This document shows, piece after piece, positions 8,451 to 14,939 of a DNA stretch of 64,000 bases. The position numbers and the translations under genes were made by a program. Position 1 is the stretch's first letter. Every line of letters begins with the position of its first letter. The stretch comes from Oscillospiraceae bacterium (GTDB lineage Bacteria > Bacillota > Clostridia > Oscillospirales > Oscillospiraceae): NCBI GenBank assembly GCA_017479425.1, contig JAFVCD010000039.1, positions 1 through 64,000 on the forward strand, written 5' to 3'. The notes under the pieces are model-generated. The model ran no database searches and was not told the origin of the DNA. It worked only from the letters and a program-made list of their open reading frames with translations.

Positions 8451-8590
8451 ACCAAAAGGGAGTAGTTCACCGGGCCAGCCGGTGTGCGTGACCGTCAATA
8501 CGGGGCTCTGGGGAGTCTCCGGAAGCGCAGGAATTACGTTAATTCTGACGAGACTTTTACCGCAATCGGTAAGGGTCTCGTTTTTTATAC
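8451..8590 (+). ncRNA. yybP-ykoY-type (Mn2+) riboswitch with intrinsic terminator
   Basis: Matches the yybP-ykoY aptamer plan: 5' AAAAGGGAGTAGTT (L1 region), hairpin CACCGG/CCGGTG, CCGTCAATACGG in the middle, then 3' ACGAGACTTTTACCG (L3 region, conserved GAGAC-CUUU type). AAAAG at 8454-8458 can pair with CTTTT at 8554-8558 to close the aptamer. The L3 strand 8549-8562 can instead pair with 8567-8580 (CGGTAAGGGTCTCG, two G-U pairs), forming a terminator followed by TTTTTT. This mutually exclusive arrangement predicts that ligand binding keeps transcription on. The family senses Mn2+. Confidence 0.85.
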
Positions 8591-8615
8591 CCTTATGCGC
8601 AAGAAGGAGGCAGAT

Positions 8616-8765
8616 ATGAAGCAGTACAAGGTCGTAAAATGCGGCGAAAATGACGTTGAGAGCGTTATGAACGATATGGCGCTCGAGGGCTGGGAGGTCA
8701 AATGCGTGACCTACTGGCAGTATTGGTGGTATTATCTTGTAGTAACCTTTGAGAGAGAAATATAA
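8616..8765 (+). CDS. DUF4177-like microprotein
   Basis: A 49-aa protein, MKQYKVVKCGEND at the N-terminus and WEVKCVTYWQYWWYYLVVTF near the end; the pattern (aromatic/hydrophobic strand, helix with ALEGWEV, strand) fits small DUF4177-type proteins, whose function is unknown. It has AAGGAGG 5 nt before the ATG, sits directly downstream of the riboswitch terminator and 14 bp before the SPFH gene. Reading from further upstream would run through the riboswitch, so the longer open frame is not used. Confidence 0.8.
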   Translation: MKQYKVVKCGENDVESVMNDMALEGWEVKCVTYWQYWWYYLVVTFEREI

Positions 8766-8779
8766 AAGGAGGAACAAAA

Positions 8780-9682
8780 ATGTTCGGAATCATCATCGCA
8801 GTCGCACTCATCATCGCGGGCTTCGTCGCGGCGAAGCTCAGTAAAAAGGGCTGGATCATCGGCGTTGCCGCCGTCCTCGCAGTCGCAGTTGTCGGAATGA
8901 GCTGCTTTGTCAGCGTTCCCGCAGGCCACACAGGCGTTGTGACCACCTTCGGAAGAGTTGAGAACTACACTCTCGACTCCGGCGCGCACTTTGTAGCCCC
9001 TTGGCGCACCGTTATCAACATGGATAACCGCGTGCAGAAGAAAAACCTCGAGCTTCCCTGCTTCTCCTCCGATATTCAGGAGGTGCACATGAGCTACACA
9101 GTAAACTATCAGATCTCCAAGGCCGACGCGATGACCCTCTATTCCACAGTCGGTCAGAGCTACTATGACACCGTGATCGCCCCGAATATTGCGGAGAGCG
9201 TCAAGGTCGCGACTGCGAAGTACACCGCAGAGCAGCTTGTTTCGATGCGCGATTCCCTCGCTGTCGAGATTGAGAGCATACTTGAGTCGAAGCTCAATTC
9301 CTACAATATCGTGCTCGTCGGCACGAGCATCGAGAATATGGACTTCACCGATGTGTTTACGAACGCAGTCGAGGCAAAGCAGGTCGCCCAGCAGAACAAG
9401 CTCCGCGCGCAGACCGAGGCCGAGCAGAAGGTCATCGAGTCCGAGGCGGCGGCTGAGGTCCGCAAGATAAACGCGGACGCCGAGGCTTATGAGCTTCTCA
9501 AGAAGGCTGAGGCGGAGGCTGAGGCAAACCGCAAAATTTCCGAATCCCTCACCGAGAACCTCATCGACTACACCTACGCAAATTCCTGGAACGGCGAGCT
9601 TCCGAAGATCATCTCCGGCTCGGACGGCAGCGTGATAGTAAACGCGGCAGATCTCATAAAGAGCTCAGGCAATAACGAGTAA
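8780..9682 (+). CDS. SPFH/prohibitin-family membrane protein
   Basis: Membrane scaffold of the stomatin/prohibitin/HflC superfamily, which forms oligomeric membrane microdomain cages and often modulates proteases. Two hydrophobic segments at about 3-19 and 25-43, then the SPFH domain from about 45 (VSVPAGHTGVVTTFGRV) to about 215, with a long Ala/Glu-rich helix (about 195-255, EAEQKVIESEAAAEVRKI) and a C-terminal tail containing NGELPKII. 300 aa. RBS AAAGGAGG before the ATG. Cotranscribed with the DUF4177 protein under the riboswitch, so manganese-linked expression is inferred. No NfeD or FtsH partner is adjacent. Confidence 0.92.
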   Translation: MFGIIIAVALIIAGFVAAKLSKKGWIIGVAAVLAVAVVGMSCFVSVPAGHTGVVTTFGRVENYTLDSGAHFVAPWRTVINMDNRVQKKNLELPCFSSDIQEVHMSYTVNYQISKADAMTLYSTVGQSYYDTVIAPNIAESVKVATAKYTAEQLVSMRDSLAVEIESILESKLNSYNIVLVGTSIENMDFTDVFTNAVEAKQVAQQNKLRAQTEAEQKVIESEAAAEVRKINADAEAYELLKKAEAEAEANRKISESLTENLIDYTYANSWNGELPKIISGSDGSVIVNAADLIKSSGNNE

Positions 9683-9696
9683 ATGCAATTAAGGGT

Positions 9697-9856
9697 AGAC
9701 TGTAGACAAAAAGAAAAAGCGTTGGATATAGGAGGCGGGGATCTGTGAAGGGGCCGGCCGAGAGGCCCCTTCACGTCGCACACAGGCCCGCAGGCGTCAT
9801 ATTTTGCGCTCAGATAGCGCAAAATATGTTCGATGCGGAGACTTTGTCGACGCATT
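9697..9856 (+). repeat. Dispersed structured repeat, copy 1
   Basis: About 160 bp nearly identical to the reverse complement of 55238-55398. Conserved parts: AGACTGTAGACAAA at one end, AGGAGGCGGGG, hairpin GTGAAGGGGCC/GGCCCCTTCAC, GCAGGCGTC, hairpin CATATTTTGCGCT/AGCGCAAAATATG, and ATGCG...CGCAT enclosing GAGACTTTGTCGA. Differences fall mainly in hairpin loops and the spacer, as expected for a selected RNA or DNA fold. Not protein coding by appearance. It ends 3 bp before a terminator-like hairpin. Confidence 0.85.
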
Positions 9857-9858
9857 AA

Positions 9859-9889
9859 GGGCGGGTCAATGCTGACCCGCCCGATTTTT
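9859..9889. terminator. Terminator hairpin after repeat copy 1, shared with spoIIP
   Basis: Perfect 10-bp stem GGGCGGGTCA/TGACCCGCCC with a 4-nt loop followed on the plus strand by GATTTTTA. It overlaps the 3' end of spoIIP on the other strand, which has a poorer T-run. Confidence 0.75.
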
Positions 9890-10946
9890 ACCTTCCGAGT
9901 ACGCTTGCCATGCAGTCGGCAAAGTAGCCCACGGCGGTGATCGCCTCAGAGAGAGTATTGCCGCTGCACCCGACCTCGACTATCAGCGAGCCGGGGGTGA
10001 GGTGCTGATTATACCGGTACTGGCTGATCTGAAGCGGCCGCGCGAGCGTCGGATACGAGGCGACCATCTCCGCCTGGAGCTTCATCGCAAAGCTGAGATT
10101 GCCCTCCCAGTTCGGGTGATTGAGCCCCGAATAGTTCGTGCCGGAGATTATCTCGATCTGTGCCGACGGCGTATCCCCGATATCTGCGACAGTCTTGTAC
10201 ACCCTGCCGCCCTCGCCCTCGAGGGCGTCGCGGTGCAGGTCTATAACCACCTTTATCGTATCGTCGTCCGCAAGGTGCGCCTTTATGCTCTCGAGCGCGC
10301 GGGTGTAGGAATTATTGTAGTTCGGGTAATCGTATAACCCCTTGTCGTGGATAACGCGCACGCCGCGCTCAGTCAGGATCCGCTCCAGCTCGTCGCCCAC
10401 GCGGATGACGGAGTGCGCTTCGTCAGTGGTGCGGTAAGGCTCCGAGGGCTCGTAGGCGTCGGCTTCCGTCATTGTGAACGCCTCGGTCGCGTGGGTGTGG
10501 ATTATGAGGACCGTGAGATTGTCGCTATCGAACGGCAGCGGCATATCGAGATATTTCCCTACGTCTATTTCCCAGTCTGTGCGGTTCATAAGCGTAATTC
10601 CCTCGTCGGAGTAGCCGATCTTAACCGGCTCCGGCGGGGTTTCCACTCTCTCAGGAGGAGTGTAGACAAGGGGATTTTCCTCCTTTTCCGGCGCCTTCTC
10701 CGGCTCCGGCGGCACCGGCTTTCCCATAGGCACGTCCGACTGAGCCCTCTGCTCCCGAGGAACGATCGTGAACGGAGTTCCCAGCTTCATCAGCATCGCC
10801 GGCAGCTCGCTCTGCATGATCGCATTCGCCCGCTCCTCAGAGAAGGTCAGCACAAGCACCGCGACGATCGCGGCGATCAGAATCAGCTCAAAAATGACGA
10901 TTAGTACCCCTATTCGCGCCGCTTTTTGCGATTTTTTATAATACAT
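9888..10946 (-). CDS. spoIIP: Stage II sporulation protein P (SpoIIP) family peptidoglycan hydrolase
   Basis: Amidase/endopeptidase that degrades septal peptidoglycan with SpoIID and SpoIIM during engulfment. 352 aa: N-terminal membrane anchor (about 14-34), a Pro/Glu-rich linker (about 75-110), then the SpoIIP domain (about 120-350) with VLIIHTHATEAF, VIDLHRDAL and the conserved TPGSLIVEVGCSGNTLSEA segment near the end. The ATG is preceded by GAGGTG. Monocistronic here, with no gpr next to it, and strong evidence that the organism can sporulate. Confidence 0.93.
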   Translation of the reverse strand: MYYKKSQKAARIGVLIVIFELILIAAIVAVLVLTFSEERANAIMQSELPAMLMKLGTPFTIVPREQRAQSDVPMGKPVPPEPEKAPEKEENPLVYTPPERVETPPEPVKIGYSDEGITLMNRTDWEIDVGKYLDMPLPFDSDNLTVLIIHTHATEAFTMTEADAYEPSEPYRTTDEAHSVIRVGDELERILTERGVRVIHDKGLYDYPNYNNSYTRALESIKAHLADDDTIKVVIDLHRDALEGEGGRVYKTVADIGDTPSAQIEIISGTNYSGLNHPNWEGNLSFAMKLQAEMVASYPTLARPLQISQYRYNQHLTPGSLIVEVGCSGNTLSEAITAVGYFADCMASVLGR

Positions 10947-11010
10947 TTGTACACCTCTTGAAAAAAATCGGTCTTAATAGTATAATCATACGCAAAAGGA
11001 GTGACTTATT

Positions 11011-11274
11011 ATGACTATGACTTACACACCGCGCGGAGTTTGCTCGCGCAGATACGATATTACCCTCGAGGACGGAGTTATAAAGGACATTGAGATCTAC
11101 GGCGGATGCAACGGAAACCTTTCCGGCATCAAGCGCCTTATCGTCGGCAGAAAGGCCGAGGAGGTCATATCTCTTCTCCGCGGCACCACCTGCGGCCCGC
11201 GCCCGACCTCCTGCCCAGACCAGATAAGCCTTGCGCTCGAGAAGGCTCTGGAGATGGAAAAAGCCGCGGTATGA
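11011..11274 (+). CDS. TSCPD-domain protein (TIGR03905-like)
   Basis: Small 87-aa protein carrying the TSCPD motif (PTSCPDQISLALEKAL) and GGCNGNLSGI; such domains also occur at the C-terminus of some ribonucleotide reductases, but the stand-alone function is unknown. Cys residues in GVCSRRY, GGCNGN, TTCGPRPTSCPD could bind metal or nucleotide cofactors. Start has AAAGGAGTG upstream. The stop overlaps the next ATG (ATGA), so it is translationally coupled to the HAD phosphatase. Confidence 0.88.
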   Translation: MTMTYTPRGVCSRRYDITLEDGVIKDIEIYGGCNGNLSGIKRLIVGRKAEEVISLLRGTTCGPRPTSCPDQISLALEKALEMEKAAV

Positions 11275-11912
11275 AGTACACTACCGCGATATTCGACCTC
11301 GACGGCACCCTGCTCGACACTCTCGACGATCTCACCGACGCCGTAAACGCCGCGATGCGCGCCTTTGGCTACCCTGAGCACACGCGCGACGAGGTGCGCG
11401 GCTTTGTCGGCAACGGCGCAAGGCTGCTCATCGAGCGCTCGCTCGGCGGCGTGCCCGGGAATTTCGACGAGATCTTCGCCTTCTACGACGAGTATTACAC
11501 CACCCACTCGATGATTAAGACCGCGCCCTACCCCGGAGTTACCGAGGCGCTTCGCGCTCTCGTGCGCAGTGACGTCAAGATCGCCGTGGTATCGAACAAG
11601 CAGGACAGGGCGGTAAAGGCTCTCGTGCGCAAATTCTTCGGAGACTGCTGCTCCGTCGCCGTAGGCGAATCGAAGAAGGTGCGCCGCAAGCCCGCGCCGG
11701 ACTCCGTAATCGCCGCAATGGGCGAGCTTTTCAGCGAGAAATACGAATGCGTCTACGTCGGCGACAGCGAGGTCGACATCGAAACCGCGAAGAACGCCGG
11801 AATCGACTGTATTTCCGTCACCTGGGGCTTCAGAGGCCGCGATTTCCTTAAAGAAAAGGGCGCCGCCACCCTCTGCGACAGTGCGGAAGAGCTCGTCAAA
11901 GCAATAATCTGA
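11271..11912 (+). CDS. gph: HAD hydrolase, phosphoglycolate phosphatase-like
   Basis: HAD superfamily phosphatase, 213 aa, probably acting on small phosphorylated metabolites. Motif I FDLDGTL with Asp9/Asp11, an alpha-helical cap (about 15-85), motif II VVSNK, motif III Lys in RRKPAPD and motif IV VGDSEVDIETAKNAG are all in order. The ATG overlaps the stop of the TSCPD gene. Substrate cannot be read from sequence; the gph-like architecture is typical but so are many other specificities. Followed by a strong terminator. Confidence 0.9.
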   Translation: MKYTTAIFDLDGTLLDTLDDLTDAVNAAMRAFGYPEHTRDEVRGFVGNGARLLIERSLGGVPGNFDEIFAFYDEYYTTHSMIKTAPYPGVTEALRALVRSDVKIAVVSNKQDRAVKALVRKFFGDCCSVAVGESKKVRRKPAPDSVIAAMGELFSEKYECVYVGDSEVDIETAKNAGIDCISVTWGFRGRDFLKEKGAATLCDSAEELVKAII

Positions 11913-11927
11913 CAAAAGAACGATAAA

Positions 11928-11970
11928 ACGCGCGGGGTGCTTTTGTGCAAAATGCCCCGCGCGTTTTTCT
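11928..11970 (+). terminator. Rho-independent terminator of the TSCPD-HAD operon
   Basis: Perfect 10-bp stem ACGCGCGGGG/CCCCGCGCGT with additional pairing TGC/GCA inside, followed by TTTTTC. Confidence 0.9.
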
Positions 11971-12094
11971 TGTTCTCTGCCGTTTTGTTCGGATGTATCT
12001 ATTTTTCCCGTCTCTTAACGCCCGATTTTTGCGGTAATCCGCCGCTTTTAAGCACGTTTCGGCGATATATCCGTTAATTTGGCTATTTTGTGGG

Positions 12095-12133
12095 TTTTGA
12101 CAAGTTGTCAAAACTCCGACCATCCTATATAAT
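12095..12133 (+). promoter_or_regulatory. Promoter with overlapping perfect palindrome, Na/Pi transporter
   Basis: TTGTCA (12105-12110), 17-nt spacer, perfect TATAAT (12128-12133). The -35 lies inside TTTTGACAA-G-TTGTCAAAA (12095-12113), a perfect 19-bp palindrome with one central base, a strong operator candidate. Confidence 0.7.
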
Positions 12134-12202
12134 AACTATACAAAATGGAATAATATGCAGATATGGGGCAAATCGTTTCCCTGCGAAAACGGAGAGATAT
12201 AT

Positions 12203-13948
12203 ATGGATTTTTTCGACATTCTGACTCTCATCGGCGGTCTCGCGCTCTTCCTCTACGGAATGAACGTGATGGGCTCGCGCCTTGAAAAGCGCGCCGGTCA
12301 CAAGCTCAAGCCGCTTCTGGAAAAGGCCACCTCGAACCCCGTCAAGGGTCTTTTCCTTGGCATACTCATCACCGCGCTTATGCAGTCGAGCTCGGTCACG
12401 ACCGTCATGGTGGTGGGCTTCGTCAACTCCGGCATCATGACGCTGTCGCAGTCGGTGCCAGTGATTATGGGCGCGAATCTCGGCGCCGCGATCACGAACT
12501 GGATCCTCTCGCTCTCGGGCATTTCGGGCGGCAGCTTCTTTTTGCAGCTTTTGAAGCCCTCGAGCTTTACCCCGATCGTCGCGCTCATCGGCGTTATAAT
12601 GCACAACTTCATCAAAAAGGAGCGCACGCGCGACGTCGGCGGCGTTTTGATGGGCTTCGCCATCCTTATGTACGGAATGGAGATCATGTCCGGCTCCGTC
12701 AGCGGTCTGCGGAACGATCCCAACTTCACCGGTATGCTGACCGTAATCTCCAACCCCCTTGTCGGCGTGCTCGTCGGCGTTGTCATCACGGCGGTCATTC
12801 AGTCCTCCTCCGCCTCGATCGGTATTATGCAGGCGCTCTCCGCCACCGGCGCGATAACCTATAACATCGCAATTCCGGTCATAATGGGTCAGAACATCGG
12901 CACCTGCGTTTCCGCGATAATCTCCTGCATCGGCGCCGGAAAGAACGCAAAGCGCGCCGCCGCGGTGCATCTTCTCTTCAACGTGCTCTCGATGCTCATA
13001 TGCCTGCCCCTCTATTTCATCGTTTACAGCCTCGCAGGTCTTACCTTCGGCGATGACGCCGTAAACCCCGTCACGATCGCCCTTATCAACACGATCTACA
13101 AGGTGATAAGCCTTGTCATAATCATTCCCATGAGCGGCATTCTTCCGAAGCTTGCCCGCTTCTTCGTCCGTGATACCAAGGAGACCGGCACAATCACTCT
13201 CCTTGACGAGCGCCTCATCAAGACCCCCGCGGTCGCGGTGGACAACGCAGAGCAGGTCATGTTCAGCATGGCGCACGATGCCGTCAGCGGCGTAAAGGAC
13301 GCTATCAGGCTTCTCAACAGCTTTGACGAAAAGCTCTTCGACACCGTCCGCGCGAAGGAAAACCAGGTTGACGTTTACGAGGACAAGCTCGGCACATACC
13401 TTGTAAAGCTCTCAGCCGGCAATCTCGCCCGCGCAGACAGCCGTAAGGCTTCGATGCTCCTGAAACTCATTTCCGATTTTGAGCGCATTTCCGACCACTC
13501 CGTCGGAATCGCCGTTTCCGCCGAGGAGATAAGCGAGAAGCGTCTCGCTTTTTCGGATGAAGCAAAGAGCGAGCTGAAGGTCATTATCGACGCGACGAGC
13601 GAATGCCTCGATCTCGCGCTCGGCGCATTCCTCTACAACGATCTCGGCTCCGCCGCGACCGTCGAGCCGCTCGAGCAGGTGATCGACAAGCTGCGCGAGG
13701 AAATTCAGGCGCGGCACATCGAGCGCCTCAAGGCGGGCGAATGCACAATAGAGCTCGGCTTCGTGCTCACTGACCTCATAACGAGCCTCGAGCGTATCTC
13801 CGACCACTGCTCGAACATCGCGGGCTGCATCCTTGAGATGAGCCACGACGATCTGAAGCTCCACGAATCGCTGCACAATCTGCGCCACTCCGGTGAGGGC
13901 TACGATAAGCTCTACGAAGAGTTTTCAAAACGCTACGCGCTGAACTGA
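12203..13948 (+). CDS. Na+/Pi cotransporter family protein with PhoU-like C-terminus
   Basis: Sodium-phosphate symporter of the NptA/YjbB type (581 aa from the chosen start). The membrane half holds two inverted PF02690 repeats, each with a QSSS signature (LMQSSSVTTVMVVGF and VIQSSSASIGIMQAL) in the transport path. From about residue 350 a cytoplasmic helical PhoU-like domain follows (FERISDHSVGIAVSAEE, LERISDHCSNIAGCI, the paired metal-binding-type motifs). ATG 12203 is used since GGAGAG precedes it; an upstream in-frame ATG at 12155 lacks a site. Has its own promoter with a palindromic operator candidate. Confidence 0.92.
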   Translation: MDFFDILTLIGGLALFLYGMNVMGSRLEKRAGHKLKPLLEKATSNPVKGLFLGILITALMQSSSVTTVMVVGFVNSGIMTLSQSVPVIMGANLGAAITNWILSLSGISGGSFFLQLLKPSSFTPIVALIGVIMHNFIKKERTRDVGGVLMGFAILMYGMEIMSGSVSGLRNDPNFTGMLTVISNPLVGVLVGVVITAVIQSSSASIGIMQALSATGAITYNIAIPVIMGQNIGTCVSAIISCIGAGKNAKRAAAVHLLFNVLSMLICLPLYFIVYSLAGLTFGDDAVNPVTIALINTIYKVISLVIIIPMSGILPKLARFFVRDTKETGTITLLDERLIKTPAVAVDNAEQVMFSMAHDAVSGVKDAIRLLNSFDEKLFDTVRAKENQVDVYEDKLGTYLVKLSAGNLARADSRKASMLLKLISDFERISDHSVGIAVSAEEISEKRLAFSDEAKSELKVIIDATSECLDLALGAFLYNDLGSAATVEPLEQVIDKLREEIQARHIERLKAGECTIELGFVLTDLITSLERISDHCSNIAGCILEMSHDDLKLHESLHNLRHSGEGYDKLYEEFSKRYALN

Positions 13949-13967
13949 AAAAAAGAATATTATTTCA

Positions 13968-14001
13968 GAGGGAGGCACTTTTTTTGGAAAGCGCCTCCCT
14001 C
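13968..14001 (+). terminator. Hairpin after the Na/Pi transporter
   Basis: GAGGGAGGC/GCCTCCCTC, perfect 9-bp stem; the T-run lies in the loop instead of after the stem, so termination is plausible but not classical. Confidence 0.5.
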
Positions 14002-14033
14002 GCATTTCAATACGATTGATGGGGGGTAACAGA

Positions 14034-14888
14034 ATGCTGCGTTCATGCTCAAAAAGCGAATTTCAAAGGTATAGTGATTTCATATTTGAATTGGCAACGG
14101 ATCTGACGAAGTCCGGTTATCCGACGTACTGCGACGGAATCAAGACAAAGGCGGAGTTTATCGAGCGGTCTTATAAGGCGTTTGAGCGTAATACGGAAGC
14201 TATGCTTCTCTTTGAACTTGACGGCACAGTAGAGGGTATGATCCACTATTTTTTCATTCCGGAAGATCATTACCTTCAAACCGTCTGTTTTAATATAAGT
14301 ACTGCGACAGAGCAGGCGATAGCTGAATTTCTGGCATACGTCAGTGAACGCTTTAAGGGGTACGATGTATATTTCAGGTTCCCCGCTGAAAACTATCCGG
14401 CTGTGAGCTTTCTTGCCGGGCAGGGCTTTGAATGTATTGAAAACGACTATAACAACACAGCTTTCCTTGACAAAATCGATGATATACCGGAGCCGAGCGG
14501 CATTGTAAGGATCGAGAAAGCAAACTGCAAGCTGTTTGAATCGCTCCATCATGAGGCGGAAGGATATTGGAATACTGAAAGAATACTTGCAGATCTGGAT
14601 AACTGGAGCATTTTAGTCAAGGAGACCGGCGGCTGTCCTCAGGGCGCGGTCTATTACAGAGCAGTAGGCGCAGTTGACGGGTGGTTTGAGATATACGGCG
14701 TCGATTTGGAGCAGAGAGGTTATGATTCCGAGCTGTTCAAGGGATTGCTGAACGCGGCGCTCTCGGACGCAAAGCGCAGAGGCGGCAGGTTTATGACCTT
14801 CTTCTGTGACGAAGAGTATGAAAAGGCCGCAATCGGCTGCGGATTTCACTGCGTAGGAAAAAATCTCTGCTATGAGGCCCATCTGTAA
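14034..14888 (+). CDS. GNAT-like N-acetyltransferase, tandem-domain type
   Basis: 284 aa. The first half (about 5-145) resembles a GNAT fold (AMLLFELDGTVEGMIHYF, FRFPAENYPAVSFLAGQGFE) and the second half (about 160-284) a second one (GWFEIYGVDLEQRGYDSELFKGLLNAAL, AAIGCGFHCVGK), giving a two-domain acetyltransferase. Substrate unknown. ATG 14034 follows GGGGGG with 7-nt spacing; a TTG/ATG slightly upstream would overlap that site. Codon use is less GC-rich than in neighbouring genes, hinting at separate ancestry. Confidence 0.78.
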   Translation: MLRSCSKSEFQRYSDFIFELATDLTKSGYPTYCDGIKTKAEFIERSYKAFERNTEAMLLFELDGTVEGMIHYFFIPEDHYLQTVCFNISTATEQAIAEFLAYVSERFKGYDVYFRFPAENYPAVSFLAGQGFECIENDYNNTAFLDKIDDIPEPSGIVRIEKANCKLFESLHHEAEGYWNTERILADLDNWSILVKETGGCPQGAVYYRAVGAVDGWFEIYGVDLEQRGYDSELFKGLLNAALSDAKRRGGRFMTFFCDEEYEKAAIGCGFHCVGKNLCYEAHL

Positions 14889-14891
14889 TAA

Positions 14892-14922
14892 TAAAAACCG
14901 GCGTGACTACGCCGGTTTTTAT
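14892..14922. terminator. Bidirectional terminator between GNAT gene and argS
   Basis: Stem AACCGGCGT/ACGCCGGTT with flanking A and T tracts on both strands; serves two convergent genes. Confidence 0.9.
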
Positions 14923-14939
14923 TATATTCAGCCGATAAT

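Noticed and set aside
9574..9855. 93-codon minus-strand frame over repeat copy 1
   Set aside because: It reads through the structured repeat and into the SPFH gene; such translations of the repeat are best treated as spurious.
12125..13276. 383-codon open frame antisense to the Na/Pi transporter
   Set aside because: His/Asp/Arg-rich composition typical of an antisense shadow; the plus-strand gene has clear QSSS and PhoU-like motifs.
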